Below, piece after piece: positions 17,430-26,078 of a stretch of 64,000 nt of DNA. The DNA is taken from NCBI RefSeq assembly GCF_016862215.1, contig NZ_BOMN01000117.1:29235-93234 (forward strand), in the 5' to 3' direction. Made by a program: the position numbers and the translations under genes. The DNA is from Winogradskya humida. Lineage in GTDB: Bacteria > Actinomycetota > Actinomycetes > Mycobacteriales > Micromonosporaceae. The notes beneath the pieces were generated by a model. The model had not been told where the DNA came from. It worked only from the letters and a program-made list of their open reading frames with translations, and made no database searches. Numbering within the stretch: the stretch's first letter is position 1; the number at the start of each line of letters is the position of its first letter.

Positions 17430-17494
17430 GACTCGCGAAACGTGCAACTTGCAGGGCGAACCGCTCCCGCAAGTTGCACGTCGGCTCGCGAATC
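17430..17494. repeat. Long interrupted inverted repeat (hairpin) in a 354-bp intergenic region
   Basis: Perfect inner arms CGTGCAACTTGC (17441-17452) and GCAAGTTGCACG (17469-17480) are flanked by outer arms GACTCGCGA (17430-17438) and TCGCGAATC (17486-17494) with one mismatch, giving a stem of about 21 bp with a short internal bulge. It lies between divergent genes 16599-17267 and 17622-18806. It could be a terminator, a REP/MITE-like element or a regulatory RNA hairpin. The rest of 17268-17621 holds no gene; it must contain both promoters, and its sequence is visibly less GC-rich than its neighbours. Confidence 0.55.
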
Positions 17495-17621
17495 AGTCCT
17501 CTATTTGACAGTGAATCGCATCCATATTTCGAGATGGTGACCGACCTGCAAACATCAACGGACAGTGATCGACTGATGCGGACCCGCTGGCCGGCACAGC
17601 CCGGGTTGATAAGGTCCCGGC

Positions 17622-18806
17622 GTGACACGGTTCCGGCGCCTCTTGCCGGTCGCACTCGCCCTCGCGGCGCTCGTGTGCGGCGGGGTGCTGATCGTGCGGG
17701 CAAGCGCCCTGCGCGTACGCGATGCTGAACAAACAATCCGCACGGCCCTGGACAATCAGGGGTCTGCCCTGCTGCGCGGCGACCGCAGCGGTTGGTTGCG
17801 CGAGGTGGACGCCTCACTCTGGCCGGAAATGATCCGTCTGTACGCCAACCTGCGCGGTTTTGAGTTGTCCAGCTGGATCCCGCGCACCACCAGCGTGTCC
17901 GGCACCGGATCCGTGTGGCATGCGTCGGTGCAGGCCCGCGTCTGTTTTGCGGGCGCACACTGCCGTCGCGACCCCGACTCGTACGTTCCCCTCGGCGACG
18001 TGCTCACCGCGTCGACAACCTGGCGCATCACCGCGGGCCACGCGACCCTGACCGCGTTCGCCCAGCAGTCCACCCCGGCAATGCCTGCCGCGGTCCCGTG
18101 GAAGTCAGCGGCACTCACCTTCGCCACAGGCGCCCGCGTGATCGTCGCCGCCTCGGACGACTCGGTGCGACCGTCAACCTGGCTGGCAGCAGCGGACCGC
18201 GCAGCCCAGGCAGCCGACCGTTACGCGCTCTCCTCCCCCCGGCCCGGCAAATACCTGATCTACCTCGCAGCCTCCGGCGAATGGGAAACAGCCATCGGCG
18301 ACGACCGCGAAGCCGAAGCCTTCGTCGACCGGACTAGCAAGGAAACCGCGTTCACCGTCGTCGACGCCGCCGAACCCTCCGACGAACGCCTCCTGCGCCA
18401 CGAACTCGGCCACGTCGCCACCCTGCTCGGCACCCTGGGCGGCCACGCCGACTGGGCGATCGAGGGCATGGCGGAATACATCGCCTGGGAACAAACCCCG
18501 ATGACCGCCTACCGCCTGACGTCGGCAGCCCGCAACCACATCACGCGTACGGGCTGGAAGGGCCGCCTCGACCTCGACTGGTCAACGGACCCCACCGACC
18601 GCGTGGGTTTCTACGCGATGGCCTACCTGGCCTTCCGCTGCCTCGGCGCCACCTACGGCGACCGAAAACTCCTGTCCTTCTTCGCCACCGTCGTCCGCGA
18701 AGGCCGCACCCCGGCGGAAGCGGCCCCGCCGACCCTGGGCGCCCCCTGGCCCGAGATCCAATCCACCTGCGCCCCGAAAATCCGCTCCTGGCTCGCGCTG
18801 CATTAG
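17622..18806 (+). CDS. Secreted or membrane-anchored gluzincin metallopeptidase (peptidase MA-like)
   Basis: A 394-residue protein with an N-terminal membrane segment (about 7-29) acting as anchor or signal. The zinc motif HELGH is near residue 260, followed by 'DWAIEGMAEYI', whose glutamate is the expected third ligand of gluzincins. This spacing matches the 'peptidase MA-like' family common in actinomycetes. The start is GTG. The upstream domain (about 40-190) is probably a propeptide-like or binding region. It is followed after 24 bp by the cobalamin riboswitch of bluB. Confidence 0.82.
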   Translation: MTRFRRLLPVALALAALVCGGVLIVRASALRVRDAEQTIRTALDNQGSALLRGDRSGWLREVDASLWPEMIRLYANLRGFELSSWIPRTTSVSGTGSVWHASVQARVCFAGAHCRRDPDSYVPLGDVLTASTTWRITAGHATLTAFAQQSTPAMPAAVPWKSAALTFATGARVIVAASDDSVRPSTWLAAADRAAQAADRYALSSPRPGKYLIYLAASGEWETAIGDDREAEAFVDRTSKETAFTVVDAAEPSDERLLRHELGHVATLLGTLGGHADWAIEGMAEYIAWEQTPMTAYRLTSAARNHITRTGWKGRLDLDWSTDPTDRVGFYAMAYLAFRCLGATYGDRKLLSFFATVVREGRTPAEAAPPTLGAPWPEIQSTCAPKIRSWLALH

Positions 18807-18830
18807 TGTCTGGCACGGCACAACTTTGTT

Positions 18831-19003
18831 GCGAGGTGCCCCGCTCCACAGCGGGGAGAATCGGGAAGCCGGTGCAATTCCGGCACGGGCCCGCCGCGGT
18901 AACCGGGAAGCTGCCGCCCACGCGCACACGCGCAGCCACTGGCTCACCAGCTGGGAAGGCGGGCGGTGAGGTGACGATCCGGAAGTCCGAAGACCGGCCT
19001 CGC
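18831..19003 (+). promoter_or_regulatory. Cobalamin (B12) riboswitch controlling bluB
   Basis: The closing P1 helix pairs GCGAGG (18831-18836) with CCTCGC (18998-19003). The conserved core is clear: 'GAATCGGGAAGCCGGTGCAA', then 'CCGGCACGGGCCCGCC', and the B12 box region 'GGAAGTCCGAAGACC'. It ends 53 bp before bluB. B12 riboswitches normally shut off synthesis or uptake genes when adenosylcobalamin is plentiful. The promoter must lie in the 24-bp gap or inside the 3' end of the peptidase gene. Confidence 0.93.
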
Positions 19004-19056
19004 AGACGCACGCCCCGGCCCGACGCCGGGGCCCTCAGCGCAGCGGGAGCCTGCCC

Positions 19057-19680
19057 ATGGACCTCTACGAAACCATCCACCGCCGCCGCGACGTCCGAGG
19101 CCAGTTCACCGGAGCCCCCATCCCGGCCCCCACCCTCGAAAAAATCCTCACGGCCGCCCACGCCGCCCCCAGCGTCGGCCTCACCCAACCCTGGGACTTC
19201 ATCCTCATCAAAGATAAAGGAATCAAAACCGCCTTCCACACCCACGTCCAGCAGGAAAGAAAAACCTTCGAATCAACCCTCGACGCCCCCACCGCCAAAC
19301 GCTTCGCCACCATCAAAATCGACGGCATCCTCGAATCAACCCTCTCCCTCGCCGTAACCTACGACCCCACCCGAGGAAGCCCCGCAGTCCTCGGCCGCCA
19401 CGCCATCGCCGACGCCGGCCTCTACTCCGTCTGCCTGGCCATCCAAAACCTCTGGCTCGCCGCCACCGCCGAAAACCTGGGCATCGGCTGGGTCTCCTTC
19501 TACCGCGAAGACTTCCTCACCCAGTTGCTGGACATCCCCACCGGCATCCGCCCGGTCGCCTGGCTCTGCCTAGGCCCGGTCACCCACCTCGAGAAAACCC
19601 CCGACCTGGAAAGGCACGGCTGGCGAACCCGCCGCCCCCTGTCCAAAGCCCTCCACGAGGATCGCTGGACATCCAGCTGA
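19057..19680 (+). CDS. bluB: 5,6-dimethylbenzimidazole synthase
   Basis: A 207-residue flavin-destroying enzyme that fragments reduced FMN with oxygen to give 5,6-dimethylbenzimidazole, the lower ligand of B12. It has the nitroreductase-like fold with 'IHRRRDVRGQF', 'AAPSVGLTQPWDF', 'AVTYDPTRG' and 'GIGWVSFYRE', all typical of BluB. GGGAG lies upstream of the ATG. The cobalamin riboswitch directly ahead strongly supports the assignment. No other B12 gene is in the window. Confidence 0.95.
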   Translation: MDLYETIHRRRDVRGQFTGAPIPAPTLEKILTAAHAAPSVGLTQPWDFILIKDKGIKTAFHTHVQQERKTFESTLDAPTAKRFATIKIDGILESTLSLAVTYDPTRGSPAVLGRHAIADAGLYSVCLAIQNLWLAATAENLGIGWVSFYREDFLTQLLDIPTGIRPVAWLCLGPVTHLEKTPDLERHGWRTRRPLSKALHEDRWTSS

Positions 19681-19686
19681 CCAGAT

Positions 19687-19718
19687 GAGCCGGCGCAGCC
19701 TCCCAGCCGCGCCGGCTC
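19687..19718 (+). terminator. Terminator of bluB
   Basis: Perfect 10-bp arms GAGCCGGCGC and GCGCCGGCTC with a 12-nt loop, starting 7 bp after the bluB stop codon. Confidence 0.65.
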
Positions 19719-19827
19719 CGCGGTAGCGGCGCGACCACGACCGTGCCCAGGGCACCGGCTCTCCGAGGCAGTACGACCGCGACCGTGCAAGGGCGCCGCT
19801 TTCAGCATCGGGATTCAGCTCCCCGTG

Positions 19828-19857
19828 GTTGACCTCAACTGTTGTTCACTTTTTACG
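19828..19857 (+). promoter_or_regulatory. Candidate promoter/operator of the MarR-like gene
   Basis: TTGACC (19829-19834) sits inside a GTTGA-CC-TCAAC palindrome. A 17-nt spacer leads to TTTACG (19852-19857), a weak -10 candidate. The start codon follows 8 bp later, so the transcript would be leaderless or nearly so. Confidence 0.35.
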
Positions 19858-19865
19858 GTGCCGGC

Positions 19866-20315
19866 ATGAAGGATTACTCCGAGGCCGAACTCGCCCGCCA
19901 GCCCATCGGCTATTGGAGCGGGGAGGCGTATCGCATCATTGTCGGGCGGATCAGGGCCGCGTTGGCGGAGGAACAGCTCACCCAGCCGCACTGGTGGATG
20001 TTGAACCACGTGTCCGGGGCGCCCGGGGAGTGGGGGCGCGTGGCGCTTGCCGAACGGTTGCGGCGCTTCGACGACCTCGGCATCAGCTTCGACGACGTGT
20101 TCGATGACCTCGTGGGTCGCGGGTGGATGGTCGACACGGGTGCCACTCTCACCCTGACCGAGGACGGTCTAGCGGGGCTGGCGCGCGCGCGTGAACGCAA
20201 CGCTCGCGTGCATGAGCAGACCCATCAGGGCATAACGACCGCCGAGTACGCCGCGGCGCTGACCGTGCTTCGACGCATGATCGACAACCTGGGCGGTGAC
20301 AGCGACCTACCCTGA
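19866..20315 (+). CDS. MarR-like winged-helix regulator
   Basis: A 149-residue protein. A wing-like segment 'LVGRGWMVDTGATLTLTEDG' near residues 80-100 and a C-terminal helix match MarR-like winged helices, although the first half is divergent (Trp-rich 'LTQPHWWMLNHVSG'). The ATG at 19866 is chosen over a frame start at 19842. The palindrome GTTGA-CC-TCAAC at 19828-19839 lies just upstream and could serve as -35 element and operator. The 3' end overlaps the convergent ATPase gene by 9 bp. Confidence 0.75.
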   Translation: MKDYSEAELARQPIGYWSGEAYRIIVGRIRAALAEEQLTQPHWWMLNHVSGAPGEWGRVALAERLRRFDDLGISFDDVFDDLVGRGWMVDTGATLTLTEDGLAGLARARERNARVHEQTHQGITTAEYAAALTVLRRMIDNLGGDSDLP

Positions 20316-21620
20316 TCTGGGGAGGGCCGCCAGGTGGGCGAGCATTGCCTGGTTGGCCTCCCAGCCGTCCGGGAACTTCACCGGGACTCCCAGGTGGACC
20401 GGCTCCGTTGACGGGTGGGCGTCGAGGAGGTCGGCAATTCCCTCGCGGGCCACCACTACACAGGCGTGGCGGTGGCGGGAGGTCAGGACGCAGAGGCGGC
20501 CCGATTCGAGGTGGAAGGCGGTGGCGTCGCGGCGACCGGACAGGGGGTGCAGGACGACGGTCAGGTCGTACTCGCGACCCTGGAGGCGGTTGGCGGTGTC
20601 GACGGTGATGTCCTGGGCTTGGGGTGGCAGGAAGGCTCGGATGGCGGCGACCTGGTCGCGGTGGGCGGCGCCGATGGCGATGCGGTCGGCGGTCAGGGGG
20701 CGGGTGCCCGCTTCGGAGTGCGAGACGCCGTCGCGGGCGAGGGCCCGGGTGGCGATCAGGGCGCAGGCCGCGGCGGCTTCGGCGTCGGTGCGCACGGTGA
20801 AGCGGGCGGGGAGCTCGTGCAGGCCCCAGCCCGAGGCCGCAGCGGTGTCGAGCACTTCGTCGATCGGCGACGCTGCGACCGTACTGAAAGAGAGAGATCT
20901 GTCGGACGGACCGGTGCCGGACCGGAAGCCGGTGAAAGGGTAGAAAGCCTTGGCCACCACCGGGGCCGCGGAGGCCGGGAGGCGCCAGGAGACCGGGAGG
21001 CGGTGGACCGGGAGCTCGGGGTTGTGGCGCAGCAGCACGGCGACGGCGCTCTGCATCGGGTCCCAGGACAGGCCGGTCCAGCGGTCGACCTCGACGGTGG
21101 AGAACGGGTCGAGCTGACCGGGGTCGCCGACGAACAACGCCCGCTCGAAGCGGGGTGCCACGCGGAGCAGGGCGTCGGAGCGCATCTGGTAGGCCTCGTC
21201 GACGATCGCCCAGGGCCAGGTGCCGTCGGTGACCGTCGCCCATTTCGCGGCGGTGCCGATCGTCACGACGGCGCCGCCCAGGTCGGGCACCTTGGCGCCG
21301 ACCCGGCAGGACGGGTGCGCGCGGACCCGCTCGGTCGCGGCGTAGTCCACCGCGGAGAGCCGGCCGATGCCGAGCCCGGGATGCTTGTCGCCGAGCCGTT
21401 CGATGAGATCGTCGACCTGCTCGTTGGTCTGCGCCACGATCATCAGCGGCGTGCCGGTGGCGGCGAGCACGCCGGCAGCACGCACGACCAGGGTGCTCTT
21501 GCCCGCGCCCGGCGGCGAGTCGACCACGATGCCACGATGCACCGACGTCGCCAGATCATCGAGCACGGCGTCGACGATCCGCGTCGCCTCGGCGCCGGGG
21601 CTCTCCATCGTCTGCGTCAC
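20307..21620 (-). CDS. AAA/SF1-type ATPase (RecD/UvrD-like helicase)
   Basis: About 437 residues from GTG at 21620 (GGTGG upstream; the longer frame to 21815 would run into the divergent gene). Walker A 'SPPGAGKST' is at residues 35-43, Walker B 'WAIVDEAY' near 130, followed by 'ALFVGDPGQLDPF', an SF1 Q/III-like segment. C-terminal 'NRLQGREYDLTVVLHPLSG' and 'CVLTSRHRHACVVVAREG' correspond to motifs V-VI. It lacks extra nuclease domains. It is divergent from a beta family protein gene with a 102-bp shared control region, a pairing suggestive of a defence or DNA-processing module. Confidence 0.85.
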   Translation of the reverse strand: MTQTMESPGAEATRIVDAVLDDLATSVHRGIVVDSPPGAGKSTLVVRAAGVLAATGTPLMIVAQTNEQVDDLIERLGDKHPGLGIGRLSAVDYAATERVRAHPSCRVGAKVPDLGGAVVTIGTAAKWATVTDGTWPWAIVDEAYQMRSDALLRVAPRFERALFVGDPGQLDPFSTVEVDRWTGLSWDPMQSAVAVLLRHNPELPVHRLPVSWRLPASAAPVVAKAFYPFTGFRSGTGPSDRSLSFSTVAASPIDEVLDTAAASGWGLHELPARFTVRTDAEAAAACALIATRALARDGVSHSEAGTRPLTADRIAIGAAHRDQVAAIRAFLPPQAQDITVDTANRLQGREYDLTVVLHPLSGRRDATAFHLESGRLCVLTSRHRHACVVVAREGIADLLDAHPSTEPVHLGVPVKFPDGWEANQAMLAHLAALPRSG

Positions 21621-21722
21621 GGGACCACCGTATCCGTGTCCTCTGACATTTTTTGATTCACCTGGAGTGAGACAACGCGCACGGATCAGCCATGATCGGC
21701 GGCACCCGGCTACTTTGAGTGA

Positions 21723-22751
21723 ATGACCGTATTCACGGCGACCGAGGCTTCGGACGACGGTGTCTACCGGCCCATCCTCCGTTCCCGCCGGGGCGAGCTC
21801 ACCGCCCTGCACCACCTCGACGCGACCGCCGCGCGCCGGGTCATGCCGATCATCGAACTAGGCAGCGGCGACCGGCTTCCGCAGCTCATCAAGCAGGTGC
21901 CACCCCGGACCGGGGCGATCGGGGTCGACCTGGGCGCCATCCCGGACCCCGCCGACCCGCTCACGTCGCCGCCGCTCGACCTCGCCGAGGAGCTGGCCGG
22001 GCTCGGGGTGGCGATGCTGCCGGTGCTCCGGGCGTACGACAGTCCTCGCCGCCTGGTGGAGCACGGCCTGGCCGCGCGCATGCACCTCAAGCGTGCTGTC
22101 CTGCGGCTTCAGCCGCATGTGGACGCCCGCAACCCGGCCGGGGCCACCAGCACAACCGACCGTCTGCTCACCGGTTCCGGGCTCGACCCCGAACATGTCG
22201 ACCTGGTGATCGACCTCGCCGAGACGGCCTGCGCCGCGCATGCGGACCGTTTCGAGGAGCGCGCCCGGCACGTGCTGCGGTGGGCGCGTGATCAGCCATG
22301 GCGTTCGGTCACGGTCGCGGCGGGGGCGATGCCGGCCAACCTCGACGACCTGCCGACCGACGAGGCGGTCACGGTCGGACGTCTGGACGCCCAGGTGTGG
22401 GCACGGCTCTGTGAGCCGGGCGTCGGCTATTCGGACTACGGCGTGACCTCTCCCGTACGCCGAAATGGCGCCCACCATCGCCAACTGCCAACTCTGCGTT
22501 ACACGGCGGACCGGGACTGGTGGATCTATCGCTGGGCCCGCCGCGGCGGCCGGAGCGACGACCGCTGCCACGACCTGTGCCGGACGCTGGTCGACTCGCC
22601 GCACTGGCCCGCGACCGGCTCGCACTTCTCGTGGGGTGACGCCCAGATTGCTCGCCAGGCGAGGAGTGCACGGGGTGCCGGCAGCTCGGCCAGCTGGGTG
22701 GCCTGGGGCACGTCCCACCACATCGCTCACGTCCTGCGGGGCCTCGCCTGA
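21723..22751 (+). CDS. Beta family protein (Beta_protein, PF14350-like)
   Basis: A 342-residue protein. The opening 'YRPILRSRRGELTALHHLDATAARRVMPIIELG' is the recognised signature of the 'beta family' proteins, named after a phage T4 gene product and often found next to phage-related or defence genes. The fold is TIM-barrel-like by pattern of alternating strands and helices, but no catalytic site is known. It diverges from the SF1 ATPase gene and converges on the DUF4352 gene with a 1-bp gap. Confidence 0.8.
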   Translation: MTVFTATEASDDGVYRPILRSRRGELTALHHLDATAARRVMPIIELGSGDRLPQLIKQVPPRTGAIGVDLGAIPDPADPLTSPPLDLAEELAGLGVAMLPVLRAYDSPRRLVEHGLAARMHLKRAVLRLQPHVDARNPAGATSTTDRLLTGSGLDPEHVDLVIDLAETACAAHADRFEERARHVLRWARDQPWRSVTVAAGAMPANLDDLPTDEAVTVGRLDAQVWARLCEPGVGYSDYGVTSPVRRNGAHHRQLPTLRYTADRDWWIYRWARRGGRSDDRCHDLCRTLVDSPHWPATGSHFSWGDAQIARQARSARGAGSSASWVAWGTSHHIAHVLRGLA

Positions 22752-22752
22752 G

Positions 22753-23808
22753 TCAGCCCATCTTCCAGGAGGCGGCCACGTCCTTGAGCGGGTAGACGAA
22801 GACGATGTCTCCCTTCTTGCTCGGCACGTCGAACAGGATGGACGACGTGTACGTGCGCCCGGCCGAGAGCCGCCGGAAGAACCCGCTGTATTCGTCGGGG
22901 GGTATGCAGGACCCGCCGTAGGCCGAAGGCAGCCAGGAACCATCGGGCTCCTGGAACCGGAAAGCGAACTCGCTGACGTCCGGCTCGCCCTCGAGCACCT
23001 TGAGTTTCAGCTGGACCATCAGGAATCCGCCGTGCTCGGGCTTGGGCGAATATGCGTCGCAGGCGGTCTTGCGGAACTTCCCCGCCTTGACGGTGATCTC
23101 GAACTTCGAGTTGTCCTCACCCGTCATCACGAAGCCCTGCCCGTTGGCGAGCCGCTGCGGCCCGAACCGCGCCCGAGCCGGGTCAGGAGAAGCGGACGGC
23201 GTCTTGGGAGGCTGCGACCGCGACACCGTGGCGCCGTTGTTGCCGCGGGAGATGGTGACCGTGGCGTCCTCGGACACGTCCTGCCCGTAGGTCCGGACGC
23301 TGAGCACGACAACCGCGGCGACCCCGAGCAACAGAAGCACGATTCCGCCGGCGAAGTAGGCCGTGACCCAGCCCTTCCCCAGCTTGCGCGACCCCCGGCC
23401 GATCCGGACGGGCTTGATCGCAGCCGCGGGGACCGGAGCTGTCGTCAACTCGCCGGGCATGCTCGAGCCCGGATCCACGCGCGGGGTCAGCCAATCCGTC
23501 ACGCCGGCACCGGGGAACGACCGCGCGGGAGCGGGCGCCACCGATTCGTCGAGCTGCAGATCGGCTGGGTTGCCCAGGGCCGGGTCGGGGCGCTCGGCAC
23601 CGGCGTGGCCCACATCGGACCGCTCGCCGGTCGTTGCGACTCCGGCCCCGGCCCAGGGGTCGGCTGCCTCGTTCTGCGCATCATTCGCATTGTCCACGGC
23701 ACCATCGCCCCGCGGCGGCAGCGTGTCGTCGAGCGGCCGGACGGACTCGGTGCCCTCCCTCAACGAGCCATCCCGGGGCGTGGCAACGTCGTGCGGCTTC
23801 TTCGTCAC
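22753..23808 (-). CDS. Membrane-anchored DUF4352-type protein
   Basis: A 351-residue protein. Residues 1-145 are an acidic, proline-rich disordered cytosolic region; a single transmembrane helix lies at about 149-172; the outside part (about 195-351) resembles DUF4352/telokin-like Ig folds ('FEITVKAGKFRKTACDAY', 'MVQLKLKVLEGEPDVSEFAFRFQEPDG'). The GTG at 23808 with AGGAGG nine bases upstream fixes the start; the frame to 23988 is rejected. Its role is unknown; related proteins are often surface or secretion-associated. Confidence 0.8.
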   Translation of the reverse strand: MTKKPHDVATPRDGSLREGTESVRPLDDTLPPRGDGAVDNANDAQNEAADPWAGAGVATTGERSDVGHAGAERPDPALGNPADLQLDESVAPAPARSFPGAGVTDWLTPRVDPGSSMPGELTTAPVPAAAIKPVRIGRGSRKLGKGWVTAYFAGGIVLLLLGVAAVVVLSVRTYGQDVSEDATVTISRGNNGATVSRSQPPKTPSASPDPARARFGPQRLANGQGFVMTGEDNSKFEITVKAGKFRKTACDAYSPKPEHGGFLMVQLKLKVLEGEPDVSEFAFRFQEPDGSWLPSAYGGSCIPPDEYSGFFRRLSAGRTYTSSILFDVPSKKGDIVFVYPLKDVAASWKMG

Positions 23809-23962
23809 GGCGACTGTCCTCCTCGGTCGGTGCGGGGTGCGGCTGGAGCGGCTGATGAGAGGGCAGCATAAGCGGGATCGAGAAACCTTCGCGACCCGCC
23901 TGTGGACAACGCGAACCGTCGTGCCAGCCTGTGGATAACTTCCGCGAAAACCTTCGAACACT

Positions 23963-23978
23963 CGTACACTTGTTCGAA
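23963..23978 (+). promoter_or_regulatory. Near-consensus actinobacterial LexA (SOS) box
   Basis: TCGTAC-ACTT-GTTCGA matches the actinobacterial LexA box TCGAAC-N4-GTTCGA at 11 of 12 arm positions. Its last base is the A of the prim-pol start codon. A further TTCGAACA half-site at 23954 forms 8-bp inverted arms with TGTTCGAA at 23972. Bound LexA here would block transcription or translation of a near-leaderless transcript. Confidence 0.6.
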
Positions 23979-25207
23979 TGAAGGTCAATTACGCACCCGC
24001 CCTCAGCGCCGCCCTCGCCTACGCCCGGCACGGCATCCCCGTCCTGCCGGTGCACACACCCGGCCCGGGCAGCACCTGCTCCTGCGAGCGGCCGGAGTGC
24101 GACCGCCCCGGCAAGCATCCCCGCCTGCGGCACGGCCTGACCGACGCCAGCATCGACCCCCACCGGATAGAGATGTGGTGGCTGCGCTGGCCCGATGCGA
24201 ATGTCGGCCTCCGCACGGGATTCGCGATGGACGTCGCCGACGTCGACTCCCCGCTCGGCTGGCACGGCCTGCGCCACCTCCTCGGCGGCGCGATGCCACC
24301 GGGGCCCCAGGTCCGCACGGGCGGCGGCGGCTGGCACTTCTGGTTCCCACCCCTTGGGCACGGTAACCGCGTCCGCCTTCTCCCCGGAGTCGACTGGCGC
24401 GGCATCGGGGGCTACGTGGTGGCCCCACCATCCCGCCACGCGTCGGGCGCCACCTACCACTGGGTGGTGCGCCCGAATGCCGAGCTGCCCACCGCGCCGG
24501 CAGCGTTGGAGGAGCTGATCGCAGGCCCCGAGCCTCCATCCCGAAGTCCACTCATCCACCACCGGTCTCCAGCTCAGGGCGGATCAGCCGAGGCGGCCGC
24601 TTGGGGGACGGATGCGGGCGGCGACAATCCGAAGCGGAATCACAGCGTCGACACGGATGGCCGACCTGATGCTCTCGACCGGGTCGGCCACCACGGCAAC
24701 GAGTCAACCGGGCGGCTGACGATCGCGCACCCCGACCGATACGCGGCGGTCGCCGTCGCAGCCGAGACCGACCGGGTCGCCCGAGCACCGGTGGGCACGA
24801 GGAACGACACCCTGAACCGAGCGGCGTTCGCCCTGGGGCGCCTGGTCGGTGCCGGCCTGCTCGACGCCGCCACAGTCGTGCGAGATCTGACCGCGGCAGC
24901 GGCATGGTCGGGCCTGGGACAGGCGGAGACCATGCGGACGATCCGCTCCGGACTGAGCGCGGGCCGCCGCACACCGCTTTCCGATCGGGCTCCCGTTGCG
25001 GCGCCCCTCACCGCCGACGGCCGGCACACCCGACCACCGCAGGAACGCACCGACAGCCAGCTCGCCCGGCCACCGCGCGAACGCGCCGACGACCGGCTCG
25101 CCCAGCCACCGCGCGAACGACCCGGCCCGCAGGGACAACAACTCCGCGGGGCCTCCCGGGAAAGGTGGGAAAACCACGCAGAAAGCGCGCAGGATCGCGT
25201 GGCGTAG
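23978..25207 (+). CDS. Bifunctional DNA primase/polymerase (prim-pol) domain protein
   Basis: A 409-residue protein with a prim-pol N-terminus (about 8-170): a Cys-rich finger-like segment 'CSCERPECDRPGKHP' (34-48), catalytic Asp88/Asp90 in 'DVADVDS', His120 in 'GGGWHFWF', and 'GVDWRGIGGYVVAPPSRH'. Archaeo-eukaryotic primase-type prim-pols synthesise primers or bypass lesions, and stand-alone copies occur on actinomycete chromosomes and mobile elements. A helical segment at about 265-330 ('NDTLNRAAFALGRLVGAGLL') follows, then a tail of imperfect RPPxER repeats. The LexA-like box at its start suggests DNA-damage control. No integrase or replication gene is adjacent. Confidence 0.88.
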   Translation: MKVNYAPALSAALAYARHGIPVLPVHTPGPGSTCSCERPECDRPGKHPRLRHGLTDASIDPHRIEMWWLRWPDANVGLRTGFAMDVADVDSPLGWHGLRHLLGGAMPPGPQVRTGGGGWHFWFPPLGHGNRVRLLPGVDWRGIGGYVVAPPSRHASGATYHWVVRPNAELPTAPAALEELIAGPEPPSRSPLIHHRSPAQGGSAEAAAWGTDAGGDNPKRNHSVDTDGRPDALDRVGHHGNESTGRLTIAHPDRYAAVAVAAETDRVARAPVGTRNDTLNRAAFALGRLVGAGLLDAATVVRDLTAAAAWSGLGQAETMRTIRSGLSAGRRTPLSDRAPVAAPLTADGRHTRPPQERTDSQLARPPRERADDRLAQPPRERPGPQGQQLRGASRERWENHAESAQDRVA

Positions 25208-25234
25208 TTCGTGCGTTACCGCCAGGATAGGGAC

Positions 25235-25900
25235 GTGACCGATCGAGAGACGCCGAAGTCTTACCACGTGGAGATGAGCCTGCCCGTCGGACGCGACGAG
25301 GTCTGGGACGCCGTTACGCAGCCTGGCGTGCTGCGGCAATGGTTCGGGTGGGACTACGACGAGTTGGACGCCGAGATCCAGCACATCTTTGTGAACGAGG
25401 CGACGCTCCGGGCCCCCGAACGCATGGGATGGGCCGACGGTTCCTATCTGGAGGTGATCGGCGACGACGACAACACTCTGGTGCGGGCAGTGCGAGAAGG
25501 ATCCTCCGCCGAGCCCGAGCGGTACGACGCGGTTGAGGAGGGGTGGCGAGCCTTCCTGCAACAGTTGCGATACCTCCTGATCGAACGACCGAAGGGAGCG
25601 CGACGAACCATCTACCTGACCGGCGCGACCACCTGGCGCCAGGTGCTGGCCACGGCCGGCGGTGAACCCGCAACCCAGGGCAGCCGCCTGGCAACCCTGA
25701 CCGACGCGGACGGCCACCTCGTGGTGATCAGCGGCCGGGAGCCACGCACCAGCCGGGGCGCCGGGCGAATGGAGGTAACGATCTCCACCTACGGCCTGGA
25801 CGACGCCGCCTTCGAACTGACCCGCAAACGCTGGGCCGAACGCTGGTCACCCCTGGCCCGCAACGCCCAGCTCACCACCGCGGACACCCCCGCCCCCTGA
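25235..25900 (+). CDS. SRPBCC/START-like (AHSA1-type) domain protein
   Basis: About 221 residues from GTG at 25235 (AGGATAGGG upstream; an earlier in-frame GTG is at 25211). 'VEMSLPVGRDEVWDAVTQPGVLRQWFGWDYDEL' is the typical first helix-grip element of SRPBCC proteins, which bind hydrophobic ligands. The first 110 residues form that domain; the rest is less certain. It follows the prim-pol gene by 27 bp and could be co-transcribed. The ligand is unknown. Confidence 0.78.
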   Translation: MTDRETPKSYHVEMSLPVGRDEVWDAVTQPGVLRQWFGWDYDELDAEIQHIFVNEATLRAPERMGWADGSYLEVIGDDDNTLVRAVREGSSAEPERYDAVEEGWRAFLQQLRYLLIERPKGARRTIYLTGATTWRQVLATAGGEPATQGSRLATLTDADGHLVVISGREPRTSRGAGRMEVTISTYGLDDAAFELTRKRWAERWSPLARNAQLTTADTPAP

Positions 25901-26078
25901 CCAACATCGAATCACTGCCCACCACTCAAAACACCGCCCACCACCGACCCCCGGACCAACGCGGGACCAGCCTGCGACCGAGAATCCCGGCCCTGGCCAA
26001 TGCGCGGCGGACGTCGCGCAAGGTGCGGCCGCAGAAGGTGCGGCCGCAGAGGGGTGAGCGGGTTGATGCCTGCAAATT

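Noticed and set aside
23978..25207. Prim-pol gene as evidence of an integrated plasmid or ICE
   Set aside because: No integrase, att repeats, excisionase, replication or transfer genes are found around it.
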